A stretch of 64,000 bases of DNA from Streptomyces noursei (GTDB taxonomy: Bacteria; Actinomycetota; Actinomycetes; Streptomycetales; Streptomycetaceae): positions 7,750,001 through 7,814,000 of the forward strand of contig NZ_CP070326.1 in NCBI RefSeq assembly GCF_016917755.1, given 5' to 3'. Below the pieces are notes generated by a model. That model did no database searches. It was not told the origin of the DNA and saw only the letters and a list, made by a program, of their open reading frames with translations. Of the stretch, positions 35,901-41,920 are shown in pieces. The translations under genes and the position numbers were made by a program. Position 1 is the first letter of the stretch; each line of letters begins with the position of its first letter.

Positions 35901-37159
35901 AAGACGTCGTGGGCGTAGTCCAGATCGACACGGAGGTCGGCGGTGTCGTCGAAGGCGGACACCATGACGCCCAGGGCGTCCTGTTCGTGCGAGGGGGCCG
36001 TCATGGCCGTCCGTCGTGCCACTCCGGGGAGGGGTGCCGGCCGCGGCCAGCGCAGGTAGGAGAGCGTGACGTCGAAGAGTTGGCGGGGGCCTCCGGCGGT
36101 GGTGGGCAGTTCGCGCAGGACATCGCCGAGTGCGAGCCGTTCGTGGTGCCGGAGCGCGACGATTGCCTGCTGGGTGTCGGCGACCAGTTCCCGCACTGTC
36201 CGCCCTCCGTGCGCCGGCAGTCGCAGCGGCAGCGTGTTGGCGAACTGGCCCAGGGTGTTCTTGTGGTGGCTCTCCGGCCGGTTGAGGAAGGGGACGCCGA
36301 CTACCGCCTCCGGGCTGCGGTGCACCCGCGTCAGCCAGGTGCCGAACATGGCGGCGAGGTAGGCGAACGGCGCGAGTCCGGCCGCCCGGACTCGCTCGGC
36401 GATGCGGCCGTCGACGACGAACGAGTGGCGGCCGCGGCCGGCCCCGCCCGGGGTACGGGTGAACAGTGCGGGCTCCACGCCGGCGAGGGCTTCCCGGTGG
36501 AAGGCGCGGTCACGGTCGCCCGCCGTGCCGGCGCGGTAGGCCGCCTCCTCCTCGATGAACGCCAGGTAGGAGGACGACGTGCAAGGACCGGTGGCACCCC
36601 GTCCGCCGTCACCCGTGGCTCGCGCGTAGTCCTCCAGGATCTCGTGGCTCAGCCGGTTGACGGTCCAGCCGTCAGCGACGATGTGGTGCGCCTTGACATG
36701 CAGATGCGTGACGTCCGAGCCCTCCAGCAGCAGCGTGGCCTCGACCAGCGCGCCGCCCTCCGTGAGCGGCAGTGCCGTCGCCATCGAGCGCCGCATCCAC
36801 TCGGCACAGGCCGCTCCCGGTTCGGGCTCGGATGCCAGGTCGACCCGGCCGACCTGGATGCTCTCGTCCGCCGCCACCCACTGCACGGGCTTGCCCGCGT
36901 GCTCCGCGAACCGCAGTCGGAACGTCGCGTGGCGGTGCAGTGCGCTCTCGACGCATGCGGCGAGGACGTCGTGGTCGATCGTGCCGCGCAAGCGTTCGTG
37001 GAGTACGCAGTTGAACTGCGGCGACTGCGGAGCCTGCGAACCGGCGGCCCAGATGTCCCGTTGATAGGCGGTCAGTGGGCTCTGCGGATGTTGCTGTGCC
37101 CGTGCCTGCGGGTCACGGGGGGCTGCGCCGGCAGCGACTGTCCTGTTCATGATCAACAT
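29903..37159 (-). CDS. Dimodular non-ribosomal peptide synthetase (C-A-T-C-A-T-TE)
   Basis: About 2418 residues; possible ATGs at 37162, 37159 and 37150, with the AGTAGG-like site fitting 37159 best. Domains by position: C1 (HHIVADG near 36685), A1 (TSGSTG near 35275), carrier 1 (LGGDS near 34090), C2 (HHALLDG near 33480), A2 (TSGSTG near 32110), carrier 2 (LGGTS near 30915), thioesterase (GWSFGG near 30520). Visual alignment to GrsA gives A1 pocket residues D-V-W-H-F-S-L-V-D-K, the serine code known from EntF. A2 reads about D-V-Q-F-I-S-Q-V-A-K, not recognised. An initial C domain suggests a starting acyl group, so the product may be acyl-Ser-X. Codon near 33184 is TTA (bldA control). No MbtH gene is seen. 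Confidence 0.9.
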   Translation of the reverse strand: MLIMNRTVAAGAAPRDPQARAQQHPQSPLTAYQRDIWAAGSQAPQSPQFNCVLHERLRGTIDHDVLAACVESALHRHATFRLRFAEHAGKPVQWVAADESIQVGRVDLASEPEPGAACAEWMRRSMATALPLTEGGALVEATLLLEGSDVTHLHVKAHHIVADGWTVNRLSHEILEDYARATGDGGRGATGPCTSSSYLAFIEEEAAYRAGTAGDRDRAFHREALAGVEPALFTRTPGGAGRGRHSFVVDGRIAERVRAAGLAPFAYLAAMFGTWLTRVHRSPEAVVGVPFLNRPESHHKNTLGQFANTLPLRLPAHGGRTVRELVADTQQAIVALRHHERLALGDVLRELPTTAGGPRQLFDVTLSYLRWPRPAPLPGVARRTAMTAPSHEQDALGVMVSAFDDTADLRVDLDYAHDVFDQDLPIASVAGHLSTLLTHGVDMLDQPVTALPMLTAAEYEDLTSGRSHGPTVPYAEEATLQSLFEEQARRRPGQTAVIDAAGETLTYAELDERANRIARSLREEGVGPGDRVAVTMERGPRLLVALLGVLKSGGAYIPVDPGYPSDRVRFLLEDSRAKVVITDDERSATAAPAATTVRCIAELLRSSGAPLPPLGNSRDLAYVIYTSGSTGRPKGVMVEHHSVVNRLAWMQRRYPLGDGDVLLQKTPVSFDVSVWELFWWAVEGAAVALLPPGGQQDPQQILRTVREQGVTVVHFVPSMLAPFLDLLQATPQARADARSLRQVFCSGEALPPERVEQFNDVFGAPDAECRPSLVNLYGPTEATVDVSYYDCPGDPDRGIERIPIGRPIDNTQLYVLGPDDLPQPVGVAGELCIGGVGVARGYLDRPELTAQRFTPAPFTARGRLYRTGDLARWLADGTLEYLGRIDGQVKIRGNRVELGEVASALRTAPGVRDALVTDHTTPARGTRLVGYYVADDVIDPAHLRELLARTLPAFMVPASFVRIDAVPLTPNGKADRRALPLPEDTPTTGQQPRNRTEAALAEIWASVLGRETVGVHDDYFTLGGDSILMLKVRARAEAQGLRFSLTDLLRNPTVAGLATCVDGRTGPSDDQALAPFALISGVDRARLEDAQDAWPLTRLQLGLVYHSRQHATSATYKDVFQYNLELPWDEDVFRWSFDRLVARHPALRSTFALAGFSEPLQIVHARTAGGLDVVDLRPLDGAAADAEVRAHIDARRRHAYAFDQAPPYLFRAHIRPDGVDLVLSFHHALLDGGSVATLLQELLQDYAHGLGLGIDPVDDPQPPTAASFAQHERDALASPQARRYWREKLAGCEPLQIEAFTAHLPTADREPVTHRADLSGELVAELRKFAAEQHLPVKSVLFAAHCLTLAVFAGTHDLTTGLLTHGRPELAHAERTAGLFLNTLPLRLDVAQATWLDVAREAFRQERDSHPHRRYPLSAIQEDHGGPVLDTAFNYVHFHQLAEVLDLPGVHLRSFRTWEETNFRLLVNAVTEPDGGRVWLRIDGDGDTLCADQVRLYARAYARILRTMVQDPHAEPDFAFLADRPALAPATPHPTVVERFTQQATRTPHATALVMGEERWSYAQLARTADTVARTLRALGAPPQARIGIAMDRSPRTIAVILGVLRAGAAVVPLDVGYPAQRLAHMLEQARPFRVIAHAAHAHLLPDPALLLPAESTTEPAPDPVADLPPHVPADSTAYVLFTSGSTGRPKGVTMPHRALANLVAWQIRAVTGVPGGATLQYAPLSFDVSFQEIFSTLCSGGTLHLMGDAERRDMPGLLRRIDREGIERVFLPYVALQQLAETAQALDITPRALRVLISSGEQLRITQEIRGLCAALPGAVLENQYGPTETHVATAFTLSGDPAAFPTLPPIGSPIDGAEAHVLDDRLRPVPAGARGTLYLGGACLSDGYEGRRDLTKERFVPHPFAGGDHLLYDTGDLGLVLADGTIAYAGRADTQVKVRGHRVELAEVELALNGLAGRYPGLRDAAVVARRHDNGDCFLVAFLVGDDDTGADLADIRRHLRTTLPDHMVPSHLQWTAHLPLTPSGKRDDAALRRLPLAPTTDATTDEPRDAYESTLAQVLADLLHRPTLGVHDSLFDLGGTSLTAMRLVVQIEQRYGVNIPLAEFIATPTVAGLAARLRAGNAVATYDPLVPIRPHGTRPPLFMVHPMGGNVLCYLRFARHLPDDQPLYALQAAGADPGTTPLHTVEEIAHSYLTALRKVQPQGPYTLGGWSFGGFVAFEMARQLRAAGQEVDHLVLLDTTALSQGERHRHDDDALLGWFFWELLWLERGGDSPLQDIPHELTSLEEKFDFIARLATELGVLPVGSSGAVIRRLFRVYQANWQAALDYRPRATDQELTLIRALEPLPDVLTAMHGAAGSRHTDATNGWRDMTDGPLHVVGVPGDHLTIMEEPHVHHVAKTVADLIRTAPDRPHQEN

Positions 37160-37523
37160 CATGCCTACTCGCGAGTAGAACTGTGACGGGCGCCGGCGTC
37201 GACCAGGCAAAGAGGGACGAGTTCACGCCAATCGTCACGAGCTCCCCCTACGCCCGCATACCGACCCCGGCACCTCCGTGAACAGCACAGTGATCACTTC
37301 CGTTGGCCGGAGCGGAATCCCTCGCCCGCCCACCCCCCGCCCCACCAGAAGTTGTCCGAATCCGCAACACAGGCAGGTGACTCCACCCCTCCGACGTGCC
37401 AGGCTTCCCGGGCAGGGCTTGCCGCTCCGTCTTCGGGCAAGCCCACCCCGCCCCCGGGGCGTTGAGAGGTGTTCGCGCGCGCCCCCATCGCCCCGTTGCC
37501 CCGCCGACAAACCCGCAGGTCAG
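37160..37523. promoter_or_regulatory. NRPS upstream region with perfect 14-bp palindrome
   Basis: 364 bp without a gene between the BCCT transporter and the NRPS. CTACTCGCGAGTAG (37165-37178) is a perfect palindrome ending only a few bases before the NRPS start codons and overlapping the presumed ribosome site. It is a likely operator or translational control element. No regulator gene is adjacent. The rest of the gap shows no clear promoter. Confidence 0.5.
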
Positions 37524-39254
37524 TCACCGCCCCGCGCCGTCACCGTCCCCCTGGCCTTCCTGTCCGCGGTCGCCGGCCTCGCCGCGCCGCATGGTGGCCG
37601 TGCGGTGCAAGCGCTGCAACCGCGGGTGTTGCGGTCTGCGGTGCTCGGTGACCGCATCGCCGACCATGGCCGTCACCGCGTCCCGCAGCCCGTGCAGGGC
37701 GTGCCGCGGCGAGCCCGCGCCCGGGTCCTCGCGCAACTCGGCCAGCAGCGACCAACACAGCGTCAGCATCACCAGCACGAACGGCAGCGCCACCAGGATG
37801 GTCGCCGCCTGCAGCGCGGTGAGCCCGCCGGCGATCAGCAGCACGGCCGCGACGGCGGCCATCAGCACACCCCAGAGGACGACCAACCAGGTCCTGGGGT
37901 GCAACGCGCCACGGCTGGTCAGCGAGCCCATGACCAGCGAGGCCGAGTCGGCACTCGTCACGAAGTACGTCATCACCAGCACCATCGCCACACAGGAGGT
38001 GACGGTGCCCAGCGGCAGACTGTCGAGCAGCCCGAACAGCGACGCCTCGGCACCCTTGGCGACCGTCTTGGCGAGGTCGGCCTGACCGGTCGCGTCCTGG
38101 CGGATCGCGCTGCCGCCCATGACGGAGAACCAGATCATGGTCGCGCCACTGGGGACCAGCAGCACGCCGACGAGGAATTCACGGATGGTCCTGCCGTGCG
38201 AGATCCGGGCGAGGAAGGTGCCGACGAAGGGCGCCCAGGACAACCACCACGCCCAGTAGAAGATGGTCCACCGCCCCATCCAGCCGGGATCGGTGAAGGC
38301 GCCGGTCTGTGAGGCCATGGGGAGCAGGTTGCCGAGGTATCCGCCCAGGCTCGCCGGGATCGTGTTCAGTACGTACACGGTGGGGCCGGCCACGAAGACG
38401 AACGTCATCAGGAGCGCCGCCAGCGCGATGTTGAGCGTGCTCAGCCACTTCACGCCCCGGTGCAGCCCGGAGAAGGCCGAGCCCACGAAGGCCGCCGAGA
38501 GCGCGACGATGATGACCAGCTGCAGGGTCCGGGAATTGGGCGTGCCCGCCGTCAGGTTGAGGCCCTCGGCGACCTGGAGCGTGCCGAGTCCGAGACTGGT
38601 CGCCGTGCCGAAGACGGTGGCGAAGACCGCCAGGAGATCGATCGCCGTGCCTGTCCGTCCGTTGGCTCGACGCTCGCCGATCAGCGGGACGAACGCCGAG
38701 CTGAGCCGGTTGCCGCGGGCCTTGCGGAAGCCCGCGTACGCCAGGGCCAGGCCGGCGACGCCGTAGATGGCCCATGGGGTGAGCGTCCAGTGGAAGAAGG
38801 AGTACTCCATCGCCGTACGGGCCGCGTGACCGGTGCGGGCCTCGGCGCCGGAGCCGGGCGGTGGTGACAGGTAGTGCTGGAGCGGTTCGCCCACTCCGTA
38901 GAACATCAGGCCGATGCCCATGCCGGCGCTGAACATCATCGCGATCCAGGCGAGATTGGTGAACTCCGGCTCCGCGTCGTCCCGGCCGAGTCGGATCATG
39001 CCAAACCGGCTGAATGCCAGGACGACACACAGCACCAGGAAGAAGTCGGCAGCCACCACGAAGAGCCAGCCGAAGTTGGCCAGCACCCAGTTCAGTGCGG
39101 CGTCCGACACGGCGGCGAAGTTGCCTTTCCCGAGCGACGCCCAGGCCACCACCAGCAGAACCGCCACCACGCCGATGGCCACGATCCTCGGGTCCGGGGG
39201 CTGGTCCTGGGAGTGTGGGTCGCGGGTGACTGGATGCGTGGGCTCCGTGCTCAT
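37524..39254 (-). CDS. BCCT-family betaine/choline/carnitine transporter
   Basis: 576 residues from ATG 39254. Twelve hydrophobic helices with BCCT signatures: MMFSAGMGIGLMFYGVGEPLQHYL (glycine-rich helix 3) and the tryptophan-rich segment FYWAWWLSWAPFVGTFLARISHGRTIREF (helix 8 substrate site). The C-terminal tail of about 60 residues is charged, as in osmosensing BetP-type carriers. The family imports trimethylammonium compounds such as glycine betaine or choline with sodium or protons. The missing Asp in place of Gly in the GMGIG helix would suggest Na+ rather than H+ coupling, by family knowledge. Same strand as the NRPS but 364 bp away, so probably not part of that operon. Confidence 0.92.
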   Translation of the reverse strand: MSTEPTHPVTRDPHSQDQPPDPRIVAIGVVAVLLVVAWASLGKGNFAAVSDAALNWVLANFGWLFVVAADFFLVLCVVLAFSRFGMIRLGRDDAEPEFTNLAWIAMMFSAGMGIGLMFYGVGEPLQHYLSPPPGSGAEARTGHAARTAMEYSFFHWTLTPWAIYGVAGLALAYAGFRKARGNRLSSAFVPLIGERRANGRTGTAIDLLAVFATVFGTATSLGLGTLQVAEGLNLTAGTPNSRTLQLVIIVALSAAFVGSAFSGLHRGVKWLSTLNIALAALLMTFVFVAGPTVYVLNTIPASLGGYLGNLLPMASQTGAFTDPGWMGRWTIFYWAWWLSWAPFVGTFLARISHGRTIREFLVGVLLVPSGATMIWFSVMGGSAIRQDATGQADLAKTVAKGAEASLFGLLDSLPLGTVTSCVAMVLVMTYFVTSADSASLVMGSLTSRGALHPRTWLVVLWGVLMAAVAAVLLIAGGLTALQAATILVALPFVLVMLTLCWSLLAELREDPGAGSPRHALHGLRDAVTAMVGDAVTEHRRPQHPRLQRLHRTATMRRGEAGDRGQEGQGDGDGAGR

Positions 39255-39681
39255 GACGCCCCACTATGGTGGGAAATCACACGATTCCCCGCGCTGGCGC
39301 GCCGTCCACGAGCGACTCCGTACCTGCACAGGCACCGTTCACGACTTCCGGTGTGCGGTCGAAGAGCGCACCGAAGGCCAGCGGTGCGAGCCGGACATGG
39401 ATTCCGTGGGAGGCGAGGAAGGTGGGGATTGGGAGCCGGGGAAGATGAGGATGTCGCCGGCGCGCCCGCGTACCCGGATGCCGGGCAGGGGGCTGCCGCA
39501 GGGGCGGTCGTCACCGTCTCCGTGGGAACCGCTCAGCCATCGACCACAGTCGACGGAGACCACTCCTTCCCGCATGACGTGAGCGCCGCGCGGGCGTGCC
39601 GTTGGAGCCGTTCGTCGTTGGCGCAGCGGTAGCGAGTCCGCCTCACGCCACGGACGGGCCGTTGCGGGGCCGCGGCAGGCG
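39255..39681. other. 427-bp gap without a supported gene
   Basis: Only short shadow frames are found. A minus-strand stretch near 39430-39520 reads PLPGIRVRGRAGDILIFPGSQ, which has a faint enzyme-like look, but it has no start, no continuation and no recognised family. No promoter could be fixed. Confidence 0.4.
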
Positions 39682-40497
39682 GTGGACACTTTCGCGATGT
39701 TCTCCGACGCTGACGCTGCCGCGCTGTACGACGTACTGAACCCGTGGGATCCCGACGGGCGTCCCGACGACGGCTTCTACTTCCCGTTCGTGATGGGTGT
39801 CGAGTCGGTCCTCGACGTCGGCTGCGGCACCGGCGCCATGCTGCGACTGGCCCGTGAGCGTGGCCACCGTGGCCGGCTGGTCGGTCTGGACCCGGACCGC
39901 GCCGCGCTGGACCGGGCCAGGCGCCGGTCCGACATCACCTGGGTCGAGGGCACCGCGGCGCAGGCACCGAGCGGTGCCGGCTTCGCTCTCGCGACGATGA
40001 CCGGCCATGGCTTCCAGTGCCTGATCACCGATCACGACGTGCGCTCCTCACTCGCCGCGATCCACGACGCACTGCGCCCCGGGGGCCGTTTCCTCTTCGA
40101 CACCAGGCACCCACAGGCACGGGCCTGGGAGAACTGGACACCCGCCAACCCCGATGACATGGTCGAGATCGTCGACGCGACCGGCCGGCCCCTGCGATAC
40201 GGACACCAGGTGGACTCCGTCGTCGGCGACGTGGTCACCCTCCGCGGGACGGTCGCGCAACCGGACGGCACGGTGCTCCGGGTCCTCCACGACGATCTGC
40301 GCTTCCTCGATGTCGCATCGCTGGGCCGGTTCCTCGCGGCGGCAGGCTTCGACATCGAGGCGCAATACGGCGACTGGAACCGCGAGCCGATCACCACCTC
40401 CAGCCGGGAAATCATCACCGTCGCCCGCCGCCGCTCAGGGGCCGCGGATTCGTGGGCACCGGCTCCGGCCGAAACGGCGGAGTCCGCGTGTAGTTGA
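39682..40497 (+). CDS. Class I SAM-dependent methyltransferase
   Basis: 271 residues from GTG 39682, or 266 from ATG 39697; neither has a strong ribosome site. Motif I is VLDVGCGTGAMLRLARERG near residue 44, motif II GLDPDRAALDRARRR, then ATMTGHGFQC and the post-motif LRPGGRFLFDTRHP. The C-terminal part (QYGDWNREPITTSSREIITVARR) is typical of small-molecule methyltransferases. The methyl acceptor is unknown. It stands alone between the BCCT gene and the lanthipeptide region. Confidence 0.85.
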   Translation: MDTFAMFSDADAAALYDVLNPWDPDGRPDDGFYFPFVMGVESVLDVGCGTGAMLRLARERGHRGRLVGLDPDRAALDRARRRSDITWVEGTAAQAPSGAGFALATMTGHGFQCLITDHDVRSSLAAIHDALRPGGRFLFDTRHPQARAWENWTPANPDDMVEIVDATGRPLRYGHQVDSVVGDVVTLRGTVAQPDGTVLRVLHDDLRFLDVASLGRFLAAAGFDIEAQYGDWNREPITTSSREIITVARRRSGAADSWAPAPAETAESACS

Positions 40498-40618
40498 CAG
40501 TGACGCCGTTGGCCGATCGCTGACAGTCGTGGGCCTCGTCCGACCGTGAGCGCGGCTGGGGCCCGGACCGGGCGCGTGGGCGACCGGTCCGGGCCCTGTT
40601 CGTCTCGCGGCTACTGCG

Positions 40619-40864
40619 TCATGGTTCGATCGTCCAGCGCTGCTGGCGCGCTTCGTTGCGGCATTCGTCGACCGTCACGTAGCCCTGCTCCTTCAACGGC
40701 CGTACCAGGCACAGGTGATCGGCCTCCCAGTCGTCCGCGCGTGCCGCGGGGCCACCCGTCGGGGTCGGCAGCCTCCGATCGAGGTCGAAGGGCTCCCTCC
40801 CCCATGCGGGGGAGGCGAATTGGACCTTGCGCACGATTCGGCGGAGCGGACTGCGAGACAGCAT
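40619..40864 (-). CDS. Possible small hypothetical protein
   Basis: 81 residues. The C-terminal half (DDWEADHLCLVRPLKEQGYVTVDECRNEARQQRWTIEP) looks like a real amphipathic helical protein, but no family is recognised and the N-terminal part is basic and unstructured. It lies in a 373-bp gap (40498-40870) and diverges from the membrane protein gene six bases away. Existence is uncertain. Confidence 0.35.
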   Translation of the reverse strand: MLSRSPLRRIVRKVQFASPAWGREPFDLDRRLPTPTGGPAARADDWEADHLCLVRPLKEQGYVTVDECRNEARQQRWTIEP

Positions 40865-40870
40865 GGGGCC

Positions 40871-41389
40871 ATGGTCACGTTTGGGACACCGACAGCCGCT
40901 GCCGTCTCAGGGAGTCGGCCCCCCGCCCGTTGGGTGGTCCGAGTCGCCCACCTTGCGGCACTCACCGCTGTGCCGTCCGGGATCTGGCGGATCGCGTTGG
41001 GGGTCGGCATACCGGTGGGATTCAACACCACGGGATGGGACATCCCCGGCTGGTTCAGCGCCATGTGCATCGCGATGAGCTTGGCCACCGAAGGGCTCAC
41101 ATTGCTCACACTCGGGCTGGTCAAGCCATGGGGCGAGGTGGTGCCGGGCTGGCTCCCGCTGATCGGAGGGAAGCGTGTCGCGCCGCTGGCGGCGGTGATC
41201 CCGGCGTTGCTCGGCGCGGCCGTTGTGATGCTGTTGACGATCCCCCGGGCGGGCGGCTTCGGAGGGGCCCAGGGAGCCCCGACCGGGCCGGCGCTCGTCG
41301 TGATGAACGCCTGTTACGCACCACTGCTGCTATGGGGACCACTGCTCGTGGTCGTCACGCTCTCCTATTACCGACGGCGCCTGAACTGA
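40871..41389 (+). CDS. Hypothetical four-helix membrane protein
   Basis: 172 residues from ATG 40871. Four hydrophobic segments are visible: VAHLAALTAVPSGIWRIALGVG, SAMCIAMSLATEGLTLLTLGLV, LAAVIPALLGAAVVMLLTI, and ALVVMNACYAPLLLWGPLLVVV, with short loops (KPWGEVVPGWLPLIGGKRV). It looks like conserved actinobacterial integral membrane proteins of unknown function. It ends 151 bp before the lanthipeptide precursor gene on the same strand; a role in export or immunity is possible but unsupported. Confidence 0.7.
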   Translation: MVTFGTPTAAAVSGSRPPARWVVRVAHLAALTAVPSGIWRIALGVGIPVGFNTTGWDIPGWFSAMCIAMSLATEGLTLLTLGLVKPWGEVVPGWLPLIGGKRVAPLAAVIPALLGAAVVMLLTIPRAGGFGGAQGAPTGPALVVMNACYAPLLLWGPLLVVVTLSYYRRRLN

Positions 41390-41540
41390 GCATGCGCGGT
41401 CAACCCGTTGCGGCCCTGCCGTGGGGCACGCCCCGATGAAGCCCGAGATGTGGCGCACTATCGAGATTTCATCGACATTTCACTCCCCCCTGTCAAGGTC
41501 ACAGAGTAAGCACCTACCACACAAAGGGAGATGAACAGCC
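41390..41540 (+). promoter_or_regulatory. Lanthipeptide precursor promoter region and ribosome site
   Basis: 151 bp of lower GC. AAAGGGAG (41523-41530) is the ribosome site for the precursor, ten bases before its ATG. A possible promoter lies around 41470-41510 but no clear consensus hexamers were found. Confidence 0.4.
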
Positions 41541-41669
41541 ATGAGCGATGATCTTCTGGGTACGTACGACGAGACTCAGCTCATCGAGATGAGCCAGGAG
41601 CCGGAGCAGGAGTCGGCCCCCAACGCGAGCCAGATCGGGTGCAGCTTCAGCTTCTGTTTCCGCGACTGA
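41541..41669 (+). CDS. lanA: Class II lanthipeptide precursor peptide
   Basis: 42 residues from ATG 41541, located directly in the DNA. The leader is acidic (MSDDLLGTYDETQLIEM, then SQEPEQES) and the C-terminal end is S-Q-I-G-C-S-F-S-F-C-F-R-D, containing two Cys (34, 39) and Ser30, Ser35, Ser37 as possible ring donors. Ser30-Cys34 and Ser35 or Ser37-Cys39 could give two lanthionines in a very small core. No GG or GA leader-cleavage motif is present, so the mature N-terminus is uncertain. A LanM gene follows 251 bp downstream after an attenuator hairpin, the usual arrangement for high precursor and low enzyme expression. Family is inferred from context and composition. Confidence 0.75.
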   Translation: MSDDLLGTYDETQLIEMSQEPEQESAPNASQIGCSFSFCFRD

Positions 41670-41711
41670 GCAATGACATCGTTGCCCAGATAACTGCGGC
41701 ATGACCGCCCG

Positions 41712-41746
41712 GCGGGGTGAGGGTCGGATCGTGACCCTCACCCCGC
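41712..41746 (+). terminator. Attenuator hairpin between precursor and LanM genes
   Basis: A perfect 14-bp stem, GCGGGGTGAGGGTC (41712-41725) with its complement at 41733-41746, and a 7-nt loop. Such partial terminators after lanA genes let only some transcripts reach the modifying enzyme. Confidence 0.75.
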
Positions 41747-41920
41747 TGGGTCAGCTCGCATTGTCTCGTATCTGCGCGCAATGGGGTACCGCATTGCGAC
41801 TTCTCCACGGAGTCTCCGCCCGGAAATCCGGCACGGTCCCCACCGGAAACTGGTCGACAACCGGGCGCGTCACCGTGTTCCGAAGGCGGGCGCCGGTTCT
41901 TCTCTGATTGGCGAGCGAGG

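Noticed and set aside
33218..37186. 1322-codon plus-strand frame opposite the NRPS
   Set aside because: Antisense shadow; the composition is a mirrored codon bias and no domain is seen, whereas the minus strand gives full NRPS domains.
41701..41907. Small ORF between the lanthipeptide precursor and LanM, as a second precursor
   Set aside because: It runs through the attenuator hairpin, has no ribosome site, no Cys in a Ser/Thr-rich end, and no leader-like sequence.
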